From contig JAJKFJ010020662.1 of assembly GCA_027382625.1 (NCBI GenBank), positions 1 through 28,743 of the forward strand: a stretch of 28,743 bases of DNA. The letters run 5' to 3'. Every line of letters starts with the position of its first letter. Positions within the stretch are counted from its first letter, which is position 1. The position numbers and the translations under genes were made by a program. The notes beneath the pieces are model-generated. The model was not told the DNA's origin. It searched no databases and was given only the letters and a program-made list of their open reading frames with translations. This document shows, one piece after another, positions 18,328 to 27,749 of the stretch. The DNA comes from Tetmemena sp. SeJ-2015. Taxonomy: Eukaryota > Ciliophora > Spirotrichea > Sporadotrichida > Oxytrichidae.

Positions 18328-20501
18328 ATGGCCACCACCGAATCAAAGCAGCCAGAGCTCGCTGGTGAGCGGTATCTGGGCAAACGGAAGCGCCCCAAGC
18401 ACTCGAAGCGGCGGCGGCGATCAGATAGCGACGACAGCGTGGTCTCCCGCTCCCAGTTCCTCAAGGACATCCACTGATTGCTCCATGGTGGGCCCGAACA
18501 AGCCCAAGATAGCCACGTTGCCAAGGCGAATCCTACGAAGCCGCCTGGCTATAGGTCCTTCGCCGACCTCCCTACCCGCCCCGCCTCCGAAGCCTCCTCA
18601 GCCTCCAGCGCTCTCTAGTCGTCGTGGTCCCCTTCAGCCATCTCGGAGTGCCCCTAGTTTGGCATCGCGAGCCACCAGATATAGCCATTCACCTCACGGC
18701 TGCTGCTTGAAGGGGACCTGTCCCACCAGAGGTTCCTTCAGTTCATGGGCCCCCGCTATCACTCGATCTAGGTGTAAGGCAAGATCTCCGATCTCGAGAC
18801 CATACTTGACCTCCGCCAACACGTGGATGCCAAGCCTAGCCACCTTCAGAAGGAGCTCTAGGAGCTCTGCAACTCAGTAGAACTCAAGATGGGAGACGAG
18901 CTTGAGCGTATCCAGGACTTGATCGCGGCGACCGCTCTGTCGGCTGCGCAGCTCCAGCCACGAAACCTTCTCCTTCCCCACCTCTGCTATGCGAAGGTCG
19001 AATAGGTCGTGACTCGGCCACAGCTAACTTATGTTGTGTAAAGGGACTGCATCGCACTTTGCCATCTCGGGCCAGAGCTCCACTAGAGCCTGTATGAACT
19101 CAACGAGGCTCGCAAAGCCATCTTGCATCTGAAAACGGAGTACGCAACTCTTCACCAGCGCATCTGGGGCAGGTACAAGAGTGAGATGAAACGCTCAGAG
19201 CCGTATCGTTATTCGGAGAGGACATTGAGGATGGTAAGTGCGCCACCCCTTCGACCTGAAGCTAGAACAGCTCACGATCGTATTCGGGCGGCTCTATAAA
19301 AACAGGGGGGGAGAGAGAGCGCTCTCATCTAATACACAATCGCATTATCGACGGAGTTCAAGACTACCAAGACTTCATCAACTCCTTGGTTGAAGAGCAA
19401 GACGTGAAGCCTGAGTTTGATGGTTGCACGGGAAAGTATTTCGGTTCCGACCTTGTGGACGCCCAATTAGCCTTCGTCTCTATCAGGACGGTGCACCGAG
19501 ACACGCGCGGCTTGCTGAGAGCTGCGTTGGGGGAAGAGTATGCGCGAATGCAGCTCCTCTTTAAGGCTATCACTGACAAGGCAAGAGGCCTTCTTAAGTT
19601 CAGACGGAGGCTATACTGTCACCTCATGCTATTGCGTTACGCCTCTGGGCACGAGCCACGCCAGTATTGCTTCTTCCTTGGCGACGATCTAGGCGGAGTA
19701 GATATCACAAGCATTCCACATAGGTCCAGGAAGTTCAGGCTCTCGATCAAAGGAGGAGACAGGATACAGGACCACAAGATAAAGAGAGCAAGATTAGATC
19801 TACGCCACTCAGTCGAGCAGGCGAGAGAAGTGGTAGAGGCTGTCATTCACCTCGCTAATCGAGTCAGAGTATTCAGATAGAGGGCCTCGAATGTAAGAGA
19901 GAAGGAATCGGTTCTTACCCACCATCTGGAGAGCCTAGTCTCCCGAATAGAAGAGACCTTCAAGGAGCAGAGAAACAACCGCTACCTTTATGTGAGGGAC
20001 TTTGCAGCGAGGCGCAGAATCAAGAACGTGCACTATGACAAGAACATTCCTGGATGCAGCTTGAGCCAGATCAAAGCTCAAATAGAATGCCTTAAAGAGT
20101 GGATCGACGAGGGAGAGTTCCTCACTCAAGCAGATTAGATAATCTAGTGCACATTAGCCACCAGCTTGGAATACAAATGGGACTACTCGGTGGATTAGAG
20201 AGTGCAGGGAAGGGACAAAGCCCGCTAGAGCCAGTACGAGTTTATAAGGAGATTGGGAGAAGATGACAAGCTAGATGAGGACTGTGTAGTTGTATTCCAC
20301 CAAACGAAATCTTAGATTCTGAGAGGTCTGAAATTGCAGACTTGTCCAGACGAGAGAGTGGCATTCCTGAGGCATTTCGATCCAGCGGAGAAGAAAGGGA
20401 ATGGCAAGGATGCGAATGAGGAGCCTGCCGGCAATAGAGCTCAGAAAATCAAGAAGAGGGATGCGAAGATGGACAGAAAGAATGATGAGAAGAATGGTTG
20501 A
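18328..20501 (+). CDS. Large basic/coiled-coil protein of the element, about 724 aa, two lesions
   Basis: ATG 18328 is followed by a strong basic tract KRKRPKHSKRRRRS (residues 19-32), a likely nuclear signal. A Pro/Ser/Ala linker and helical, charged regions follow (LQKELQELCNSVELKMGDEL; RIEETFKEQRNNRYLYV). The C-terminus is highly charged (QKIKKRDAKMDRKNDEKNG) before TGA 20499-20501. TAA/TAG as Gln occur throughout. TGA at 18475 (codon 50) interrupts it, and a run of seven G at 19305-19311 shifts frame; eight G would restore one open frame. No zinc finger or kinase motif is visible, so homology to the TBE 57-kDa protein is unproven. Function unknown; perhaps a DNA-binding partner of the transposase. 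Confidence 0.7.
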
Positions 20502-20635
20502 GTGCAGGATTGCGAGAGTGATAAATTTAAACTAATTAAGTTCTAAATATTAATTATACACTCCTTCTTTTCAATCGACTTAAGTTTGCCTATGGGATGG
20601 GAATTATTATTATATTACATAAGTCTTAGTTAGAT
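20502..20635 (+). promoter_or_regulatory. AT-rich spacer between the two rightward genes
   Basis: An abrupt AT-rich island (for example GAATTATTATTATATTACAT) lies in otherwise GC-rich element DNA, directly upstream of ATG 20636. It is a likely terminator/promoter region, by composition only. Confidence 0.3.
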
Positions 20636-21334
20636 ATGGATACCTCTACCAGGACCACTCTGTCCCAAGTGAACACCTTCATTCGGTCCAAGCAAGAATT
20701 GCATGAAGCTACTGTTAGAAATGGCTACTTCCTCCCAAAGCTCAAGAGCAAAGCTGTAACAGAGCAGTACCTAATGGGGGTCATTGCAGGAGAGGTGTGG
20801 TGTCCTTAGTACGACGAGATTCGCTTGCTCCCTTGCCCACGCCCACCGACCGTGGAGATCCTGTTTTCCAAGATCAAGGAAGTGGCCGAGAAGGATAAGA
20901 AGATTATCGGGATGGACGAGACGCATCTTCCAGACCGAGCTTGGTGTCTAGCGGTGCTTTCCTCATTCAAGGCAGCGGACGAGATCTTCAAGAAGGGTTA
21001 TGAGCCTCCGGCCAAGCCATCCTCGGTGTAGAGCCATCGGACAGTGGACTTACAATGGAGCTTCCTCGAGGGTCTGCCCTTATCCAAGGCCAAGTCTAAA
21101 TCGCAGAGGATGTCCTTCATCAACACCAGCAAGCAGTCGACGAAGCTCCTGAGGCTCAAGGACCAGAGGGCCAAGCTTGATCTCCTGATGGACAGAGAGA
21201 AGAAGGCTATGGAGGAGCGTAAGAAGGGCCGCCTAGGTCGGTCGAAGGGAAGGCAGTTCACCGCGCCAGTGTTTGGTCAGGCAGAGGTCAACGTGCGCAT
21301 GAGCGAGCAGAGCAAGTCCCCTTAGAAGAAGTGA
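20636..21334 (+). CDS. Element accessory protein, 232 aa (possible TBE 22-kDa analogue)
   Basis: Intact frame from ATG 20636 to TGA 21332-21334, with three TAG codons read as Gln. Key parts are NGYFLPKLKSK, HLPDRAWCLAVLSSFKAAD, and a long charged helix RLKDQRAKLDLLMDREKK then AMEERKKGRLGRSKG (about residues 178-208), probably coiled coil and nucleic-acid binding. A homologue is interrupted in the older element (LPERRFFFGVLATVRA), showing the gene is a regular partner of this transposase type. Its stop lies one base from the transposase stop. Function unknown. Confidence 0.8.
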
Positions 21335-21335
21335 C

Positions 21336-22561
21336 TCAGACGATGTGCCCGCGGAGGGAGTGAATTAGGGCCTTAATGTGTGAGTTAGCCAGTTACTTAA
21401 TCTTATCATTATCATAACCCGCCACGAGCATCTAGAGCTCCTATACGAGCTGGGCCTCGCCCTGGTTAAGCAGCATTCCACGACAGACTACGATGCGGCG
21501 CCACTCTTGCTTCAGGACGGCCCACAGCCGCTCGATTGGGTTCAGAGCGCAGCTGAAGGGGGGAAGGTAGACCAGGACTTAGTTGCCCTGGAAGAGGTCC
21601 TTGACCTTCTGGCTCTTGTGAATGCTCAGGTTGTCCATGATGACTATACAGCTCTGGGAGGCAACCTGGAGGAGGCGCCGGAGGAAGGTGGTGAAATGGC
21701 CAACATTGTTGCTGCCAGTGAAGATGTGGTGGTGGACGAGTCCGCTCCTCTAGCTGATTGCGCCTATGATCGTGGCGGAGCAACCGCGCACATTCGGAAT
21801 CGGGACTGTCATCGACCGCTTGAGCCAGGTCCGCTTCAAGGACTGCCACCTGTGGAAGGAGGACTCGTCAATGTAGATCAGCTCACGGCCTTCGAACATC
21901 CACCTCGTTATGGCTTTCGAAAACTCCTGCTGCCTGTCCTCCAACTGGCGCCTACGCTCGCCCTTGCTAATGTAGGAGTAGCCCGCAGAGCGAAAGTAGA
22001 CTTGGTTGCGGTGGAAGAGCTTCATCAGGGTGGCGGGGCAGACTCGCGGCAAGCCCAGGTGCACCTCGTAGTAGTATACGCGGTCCTTCAAGCTCATGTG
22101 GGTTGTCTCGAGCAGATGCTTGGCAGTCGTTATGCGCTCCTCTGCCTCGAGAAGGATCTTCTCTTGCCGCCGCTTTGCGATCTCCGCGATTCGTAGATGA
22201 AGCCATTGCGCCTCCACCTCTGCACTATCATGGCAACGGTGCTCGGTTTGATTCCTGTTATCGCGGCCACCTGGTTGTAACTCCGGAGGATGGTGCCGTC
22301 GCTGTGGAGGGTTCCATACCGAAGCAGGATCGCATACAGGTGCTGATCGTGCGACAGCGTTACCTTCAAATGCACTTTGGGGGGCCCTCTCCTCTTTGGT
22401 CTCATAGAGAGGCCATGCTGGCTAAGGCTCTCGAGATAGGGGATGAGGTTTTGGTTGGGAAGGAAGCGAACCGCCGCCTAATGATGGCTGTTTTGGCATT
22501 GATCGCCAAGGTAGACATCGAGCTTCCTCTTGCGTCGTGGAACAGGATGCGCCGAATCCAT
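21336..22561 (-). CDS. DDE transposase (Tc1/mariner-IS630 type), about 408 aa, one frameshift
   Basis: ATG 22559-22561 gives MDSAHPVPRRKRKLDVYLG and an N-terminal helix-turn-helix (YNQVAAITGIKPSTVAMIVQ, about residues 80-105) in one frame. Near 22195-22215 the frame shifts to LRIAEIAKRRQEKILLEAEE. Catalytic motifs follow: YIDESSFHRW (Asp about residue 231), IVIMDNLSIHKSQKV (Asp about 308), FSCALNPIERLW (Glu, 33 residues on). All Trp codons are TGG. TAG and TAA give Gln (GNQVLVY; LVQELQML). TGA 21336-21338 ends it. It cuts and pastes the element at TA. The single frameshift makes this copy doubtful as active. Confidence 0.87.
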
Positions 22562-22611
22562 TACTTGACGTAATTATAATATGCAATTGAATATTTAACT
22601 CTTGGGATTAA

Positions 22612-22636
22612 CCACTCAATTCTCATATAAATGAAC
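22612..22636 (-). repeat. Terminal inverted repeat, younger element, right
   Basis: Partner of 18079-18103, followed by the TA duplication at 22637-22638. Confidence 0.85.
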
Positions 22637-22638
22637 TA

Positions 22639-22950
22639 TTAGAATCTCTTCCTGTGTGCATCTTCAATGATCTCTTTGAGGTACATTGCACGTACAGTAG
22701 CAAGGACGCCAAAGAAGAACCTTCGTTCTGGCAACTTGTTTGAGAGTTGGTCCTTGTTAGGAAGGAATAGAGCAACCTCCTGATCTCCCATCGCATCGTC
22801 ATACATATTAGTGACTGAGATCTCAGGATAGTTTGGGATCTCAATCATGTTGACATCGATTGATTTGATAGCTTTCTTCTCATCAGCAAGAATTGCTTTG
22901 AGGAACGAGATCTTTGTTCTATACCTGATTGTCGGAAGGAACAAACCAAT
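22639..22950 (-). pseudogene. Older element, 232-aa-type gene, 5' part
   Basis: It reads GLFLPTIRYRTKISFLKAIL, IEIPNYPEISVTNMYDDAMG, and KLPERRFFFGVLATVRAMYL up to the inserted element. It aligns with the younger element's protein (GYFLPKLKSK; LPDRAWCLAVLSSFKAAD). The N-terminal start is missing or in another frame near the terminal repeat. The coding strand and position next to a convergent transposase are the same as in the younger element. Confidence 0.6.
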
Positions 22951-22972
22951 TAAGATTATTTCTACTCCTCAA

Positions 22973-23009
22973 TAAGTATTAATAAATGAATTCATTATAC
23001 ACTTATCAT
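22973..23009 (-). repeat. Terminal inverted repeat of older element, right
   Basis: Partner of 16605-16660, ending CTTATCAT. Confidence 0.58.
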
Positions 23010-23418
23010 ATTAAAGGTTATTTTTGTTTTGATTTGCGATAAAGATGCTAATGTTAAAGAGCACGATAAGAAAGAAAGTAATAAAAAGTAACTATTTTAT
23101 TGTTAATTAATACTTTTTAAATTACCTGAAAATCAAATTTCAATATTCTAATTTTATTTTATCCTTTTATATTTAAAATTTATAAGATGAACAATTTATG
23201 TTGTTTAAAGTATTACATCTCATCCTGACTTTGCTAAAACCCTAAGAAGTATTCTTCAATACTTTAAAATTCCACTTCCTGCTGAATCTTTTAGCTCTTA
23301 AAATAAATATTTTAAACTTTTATTTTTCATAATAATAGCTAATCCGTTGAAATTTACTAGTGGAAATAAATTATATTGGATGAATATGAATACATGATCA
23401 AGGGTAATATAATCCTAA
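23010..23418. other. AT-rich, with a possible coding patch at 23180-23340
   Basis: On the minus strand 23180-23310 is open in all three frames with coding-like texture (IQQEVEFQSIEEYFLGFQQ in one). It could be the next segment of the gene at 23419-23991 after an eliminated sequence: AGCT or GATTC is shared at both edges and could act as a pointer. I cannot choose a frame. Confidence 0.22.
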
Positions 23419-23991
23419 TCAAATAATCGTTCTTGAACAAAGTTCTATAAATAAAATTACAGATAGTTTTTAACATTATATTTTTATTTTTGTAAGGGAA
23501 TCAGCTTCTATCTGGCCAGTGTCAATATCATAAAGAATACTACACCTTGCTGACTGTTAGTTTTAATGAATGTGGTTTTGGCACTTGACTGTTGAATGCG
23601 ATGGTTTACTCCTTCTTGATATTTTAATGGATGAGGATTTTGCTTGATCTAGCAGATTATATATTTTTGGAAGTTGTTTAAATGCACTCAAATTCAAGAA
23701 TTCTTTTGTACATTTGAGAAGATGTCCTATAAAATCAGTCTTTATTTATCGGGAGGGATGCCTTATTTCTCCTTGATGACTGTCTAGTAAGCTGGCATGT
23801 TCAATATTTTTGAGTCGAGCTTGCTGTTGTTGATGATATATATGGTATTACTGTTGATTCAGTTATTGAGATAGACATTTAAAAATTAAATAAATTCTAT
23901 ATTTAAAGCGTGTTATAATATAGGCTATCGCACATGGACACAAATCCAATGTATTTCTAAGTTAAACCAATTGAATATCTTGTAATTATAT
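23419..23991 (-). CDS. Unknown Gln-rich protein, 190 codons
   Basis: TGA-free from 23991 to TGA 23419-23421. The middle is clearly coding: a Gln-rich start (QQLNQQQYHIYHQQQQARL), then KNIEHASLLDSHQGEIRHP, KTDFIGHLLKCTKEFLNLSA, QLPKIYNLLDQAKSSSI, and ILYDIDTGQIEADS. The ends (before about 23880 and after about 23485) are AT-driven and probably intron, eliminated or untranslated sequence. An alternative ATG-started frame (ATG near 23878) is short. No family recognised. Confidence 0.47.
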
Positions 23992-24026
23992 TCATCCTAT
24001 ATTATGTTTTAATTAATTTTTATTTG

Positions 24027-24248
24027 ATTATAGTGGTCATATAGAATCAACCCAAGAATTAATTTTTTATTAAAAGACTCTCAAATTACCTTCAACCAAA
24101 TTTAAATAAAAACCTTTACAATCCTTACGACTGGTTTGACTATGATTTAGAGGACAGTTGTAAGATAGAGACCTTCTATAAATAGTGCTGCAAAAAATAA
24201 TAATTTTCTGGGAAGCTAATTTAAAATATATTTTTAAATTTAGCTTGA
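24027..24248 (+). CDS. Code-6 segment, unknown
   Basis: The frame closes at TGA 24246-24248 and includes IKRLSNYLQPNLNKNL, YNPYDWFDYDLEDSCKIETF and YKQCCKK. The Trp/Asp/Cys content is far from what AT-rich chance sequence gives. Probably an exon or macronuclear-destined segment. No start assigned. Confidence 0.38.
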
Positions 24249-24421
24249 GCTCACAAGAAATTAAACACTTGAGGAATCAGCAGTCACACTTGTTGTGTAT
24301 GGAACAAGCGAGTAACTGGAGAGCTGGTATGAAGAGAACACAATTACTCAAACGAAAAGATTTATTTTAGATAGCTTAATCGAAGATAAATATTCAACTA
24401 TTCGCAAATAAATTTTAGTGA
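24185..24421 (+). CDS. Small code-6 frame, 78 aa
   Basis: The frame contains LSSQEIKHLRNQQSHLLCME and QASNWRAGMKRTQLLKRKD, with TAG/TAA as Gln after 24370, and closes at TGA 24419-24421. It may follow the previous segment after removal of the AT-rich 24195-24240. No family recognised. Confidence 0.33.
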
Positions 24422-24717
24422 TGCATAATAGCTGAGAATTTAATAAAAAAGTGAATTAATAGTTATTAAAATGTAATAAAATAGAGATAGTTGAAATGTT
24501 TCCAATTTGAATAATGTTTACACCTTTTGAATTTGCAAAGAATTTGTCAGAACTTTATATCATTGCAAATTTTATGTTGAGGCTCTCATTACAGAGTTAT
24601 AAGAGACTTAAAAAAAGAATTGGAATAAATATCCATAGTTTTAAGTTGAGAAATATATAAGCAAAAAACTCATTATTTCTTATAAAAAGGATATAAAATA
24701 GAGGAAATCATAATTAA
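24422..24717. other. AT-rich, no feature seen
   Basis: No convincing frame or repeat. It forms the upstream region of the 222-aa gene. Confidence 0.35.
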
Positions 24718-25386
24718 ATGAACTTTAACTTGATAATTAAATAACCTCACTAATTTAATAAGTTCATTTTAAAGGAAAGAAGACTTAAATAGCAGGAGAG
24801 GATAAAATTGCTACTTATTAGGTGTAAGAATGACTTTTTAGTTTGTAGTTATGATGCGAAATTAATTCCTTCTCAAATTATCATTAATTATATTATCATT
24901 TCAGCCCAGATTTTATACTACTGCCAAGGAAGCCGGCTTCTATAGTAATTAGCCACTTTTTTTAGTCTTTTTACTGAACTTTAGAGATGTAGCTTCAAAA
25001 CTATCTATAATTGGCATTTTGCAAGAACATTACCTATAATTGTGGGATTTAATAAATCTGTAAAATTACATTTTTCAAGCAATACTCGGCCAAAAGGAGC
25101 GCTTACAGTACTAAGATTTAAAACAGATGACAAGAGCTTCTTCCTCGCTCGTCCAGGCTTTACAGAAGCAAACTCAAAAGTATCTGAAAAATTGGGGCTG
25201 AGCGAATAGTATAAAAACTTAAACTAAAAAACAGAATATCCAATTTTCAAGCAAATAAATCATATTTACTTAAGAAGAACTAGATATCTTTCTTTTATTC
25301 ATTTTATTCTCAATAATTTAACCATATTTTTATATTTTTTCTTCTCAAAAAGTCTGAAAATAATAATGAAGATTATTTTTCTTTGA
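24718..25386 (+). CDS. Unknown protein, 222 aa, intact code-6 frame
   Basis: ATG 24718 to TGA 25384-25386 with no internal TGA. It reads ERIKLLLIRCKNDFLVCSYD, FFSLFTELQRCSFKTIYNWH, FSSNTRPKGALTVLRFK, FFLARPGFTEANSKVSEKLG and LSEQYKNLNQKTEYPIFK. A diverged copy on the opposite strand keeps FSIFTDFQRGSFKPIHNWH and SSKVFEKLGLNVQY, with TAG here and TAA there for the Gln before Tyr, so the frame has been under coding constraint. The last 50 residues are hydrophobic and AT-driven. Family unknown. Best host-like gene in the window. Confidence 0.55.
24945..25220 (+). repeat. Inverted repeat pair 3, left arm
   Basis: Matches 26020-26330 in reverse complement at roughly 70 percent with indels, ending at the shared TGAAAAATTGGGGCTGA. 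It lies wholly inside the 222-aa gene. Confidence 0.75.
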
Positions 25387-25389
25387 TTA

Positions 25390-26000
25390 AAATTGGCATT
25401 CGCTACCTTCACAAGGTGGTATAAAGCAAATTCTTGATTTGACAGCAAATCTATCCAGAGCGTAACCTATTAAATAAAATCAATTTTAGTTTAGAATTAA
25501 ATCAAAATTGATAATTATAATTGACAATAACTTCTTAGCTATATTCATTTTATAACCATCTTAGAATAATGGGGCCGAGAGTTAACTCAATTAATTTACA
25601 TAAATACATTTATTTAATAAAAATTGAATATTTTATAATTCTAAAATATTATTTAAAAAAAAAATATTTAAATCTATTAAAATTCTTTATAGGGATTTAA
25701 TAATTTTTATATTTTATTATAAATTGATTATGAGTTAAAGAGCTGGGATAATATAATAAAATCTACCAGATTCTTCTATAAACAAGCCAAAACAATTCAG
25801 TGTTTTAAAATAAAAAATTTATAATTAAATATATCTTGAAATTTAAGCTTTACAGTCGTTTTATAAATTAATGTTCGGGGATTTGAAGATTAGAATTTTT
25901 AAATAATTTAATTTAAGTATAAATCTTTAAATCATTAATTTTTTAAATTATTTAATTAATATATTGATCCTTTTTATAAAAGACTTTCGAAATTTAAAGT
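25390..26000. other. AT-rich spacer between convergent copies
   Basis: No gene or repeat recognised. It contains a GC-richer patch at 25395-25475 without a clear frame. Confidence 0.35.
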
Positions 26001-26004
26001 TTAA

Positions 26005-26340
26005 ATCATCCTTTGTAGTTAATTAAATATTATACGTTCAGCCCCAATTTTTCAAAAACTTTTGAGCTTCCTTCTGCAAAGTCTAGACTAACTAGGATGA
26101 AATTCTTGTCATTTTTGTTAAATCTTGGTACTCTAAGCTCTCATTTTCGACCGAGTTTTGCTACAAAACCTTTTCAAAAAAGGTAATTTTACAAATATAT
26201 TATTATTATGAGGAAAGTTCTCGATAAACATGCCAATTATGAATGGGTTTAAAGCTACCTCTCTAAAAGTCTGTAAAAATACTAAAAACCCTTCATAGAG
26301 TAAAAACTAGTTAGCCAGTATTTTAAATTGGGTCTGAACT
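26005..26340 (-). pseudogene. Decayed convergent copy of the 222-aa gene
   Basis: One frame gives FSIFTDFQRGSFKPIHNWH. After a shift near 26200 another gives RVPRFNKNDKNFILVSLDF, AEGSSKVFEKLGLNVQYLI, with TGA breaks between. Only the middle of the gene is recognisable; both ends are lost. Confidence 0.55.
26020..26330 (-). repeat. Inverted repeat pair 3, right arm
   Basis: Partner of 24945-25220; the loop is about 800 bp. Confidence 0.75.
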
Positions 26341-26363
26341 GATAATATTTCATGATGTTATGA

Positions 26364-26663
26364 CTGACTAATTTAATTTAACCTTTAATTAATTAGTTAA
26401 ATCTTTTTTTGTGTAAAAATTATTTGTATCTAGTTTTCTTCGAGTTCATATCACTTTTAATTCTTGTTTGTATTTATTTAATTTATAAAGATAATGTAAA
26501 TGATTTCATCACTGAATTAGAGAGCCTCAGGCCTGTGAAACAAATTCCACTACCGGAATCTTGTGATCCTGAGTAGTCATGCTGTTATTTTAATAATTTA
26601 ACAATATTTTAAATTGCTTCTAGTACACTGCACTCTTAGAAAAGATAGATTCTAAACTATTGA
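26364..26663 (+). CDS. Putative single-pass membrane protein, 99 codons
   Basis: The frame opens after TGA 26361-26363 and ends at TGA 26661-26663. A hydrophobic segment YLVFFEFISLLILVCIYLIY is followed by an acidic tail KDNVNDFITELESLRPVKQI, then PLPESCDPEQSCCYFNN. TAG/TAA serve as Gln. The membrane helix plus soluble tail is seen directly; everything else is unknown. No ATG assigned. Confidence 0.42.
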
Positions 26664-26669
26664 AATATC

Positions 26670-27250
26670 TTAAAACTCAAACTAAGAAACTTTATTAAGT
26701 CTCACTTGCCCAAAGTCCTCAATTTAATTATAGTTGACGATTTAATTTATATTGGTGATGGTTAAAATAATAAATAGGGAGATGCAATTTCGAGACTGTT
26801 GATATCAAAGACTTGTTGGATAGTTTATCTAAAATGATATGAATTCTTTCTTTATTATTTCTATAGCACCTCTCTGTTGGGAGGTTTAATGAGTTAATTT
26901 ATTTAAAATTGCAAAATGAAACTTAAAAACACTTTCAGTGTTTATAATTGTGAAATCAGCACTCAGAATTTTACAAATATAATAATAAGATATAGTAGAT
27001 AGTAAGCACTTTAAAAAGCTGATTAATGGTATTTAATATAAGTTAATTCCTAAAATTATATTTATCCAATCCTACTAAAATTTAATTTTCTTAGCATCCA
27101 TTAATAATGTTCTATCGAAGAAAATATTAATATCTTAAAATGAATACATTCCATCAAATAAAAAACTTAAATTCATTTAAATTTAATCATTAATTGAATT
27201 ATATTTTAAAATAAGTTCTAGCTATAAGGATATTTATCTAATTCCTTAAT
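26670..27250. other. AT-rich, no convincing feature
   Basis: Short hints only (for example GC-richer DNA at 26690-26830). No repeat or recognisable gene. Confidence 0.3.
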
Positions 27251-27253
27251 TGA

Positions 27254-27746
27254 TATAAAAGTCAGAATGATTTTATAGTGCAAGGAAAAAATCATCAGAA
27301 AGCTTAAAACTACATTCTTAATATATTAGGAAAGTTGCTAGACTCGCCATGTCCAGACTGGTGGGAGTACACTCATTTTTTGAAAGAAAATTTACATTTT
27401 TATTTTTAATAAATCAATTCGTCACAGAGGAAGTTCTTGGCTAAGAAGGGAATGAGTATAAAAAGATATCCCAATTGTTCAAATTAAGAAAAATATGTTC
27501 GCTTCTTAATTCAGTCTAATTTTTCTATTGTTAATTATAGCGATGAGATAATAAAATACACAAAAAATGGGACAAAAATTATTTAAATTAGAGAACTAAA
27601 TATTATTTAAAAAATCAAAAAATAAACTTAACTCAAAGGATTTTATCTACCTATACGATATTATTTGGCAAAGTTTTGATAAATGTGAAGAAGCTTCGCT
27701 ATCTCCATGCATGAGAAAGCAAGTGCGTTCTCTCACTTCACAATGA
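27254..27746 (+). CDS. Unknown protein, about 160 codons with one frame change
   Basis: From 27254 the frame reads KSQNDFIVQGKNHQKAQ, LLDSPCPDWWEYTHFLKENL, SSQRKFLAKKGMSIKRYPNC, FSIVNYSDEIIKYTKNGTK, with a formal end at TGA 27677-27679. Near 27624 the better sequence moves to another frame: NSKDFIYLYDIIWQSFDKCE then EASLSPCMRKQVRSLTSQ to TGA 27744-27746. An indel or short intron probably links them. No family recognised, but coding texture is very strong. Confidence 0.47.
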
Positions 27747-27749
27747 GTG

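Larger units (their letters stand above)
18079..22636. mobile_element. Younger three-gene Tc1/mariner-IS630 class element, TBE-like, 4558 bp
   Basis: Ends GTTCATTTATATGGGAATTG and CAATTCTCATATAAATGAAC are inverted repeats flanked by TA. Internal genes are a large basic protein (18328-20501, +), a 232-aa protein (20636-21334, +) and a DDE transposase (21336-22561, -). GC content is far higher than the flanks. Oxytricha TBE elements likewise carry a transposase plus two other proteins (about 22 and 57 kDa), so the family analogy is good. The telomere-repeat ends of TBE are absent. It has three lesions (TGA 18475, G7 run 19305, frameshift near 22200), so it is young but probably not fully active. 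Confidence 0.85.
16605..23009. mobile_element. Older Tc1/mariner-IS630 class element, interrupted
   Basis: It is bounded by inverted ends ATGATAAG...(16605) and ...CTTATCAT (23009). Inside these, GTATAATTAATTT-CTTTATTAATACTTAT on the left (about 16632-16660) matches the right end near 22973-23000 in reverse. It carries a decayed DDE transposase and, converging on it, a decayed homologue of the younger element's 232-aa gene. Without the 4.56-kb inserted element it would be about 1.85 kb. No room remains for the large third gene seen in the younger element. Confidence 0.65.

Noticed and set aside
18309..18880. Standard-code frames of 71 and 171 aa at the start of the large element gene
   Set aside because: They overlap the code-6 frame from ATG 18328 in other phases and lack its continuity.
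21466..22573. Standard-code frames on both strands here, including a 229-aa plus-strand frame
   Set aside because: They are shadows of the minus-strand transposase, which has all DDE motifs.
16605..22636. Euplotes Tec elements (TGA as Cys)
   Set aside because: Here TAA and TAG are sense and TGA ends the accessory gene and the transposase; the Euplotes code is the reverse.
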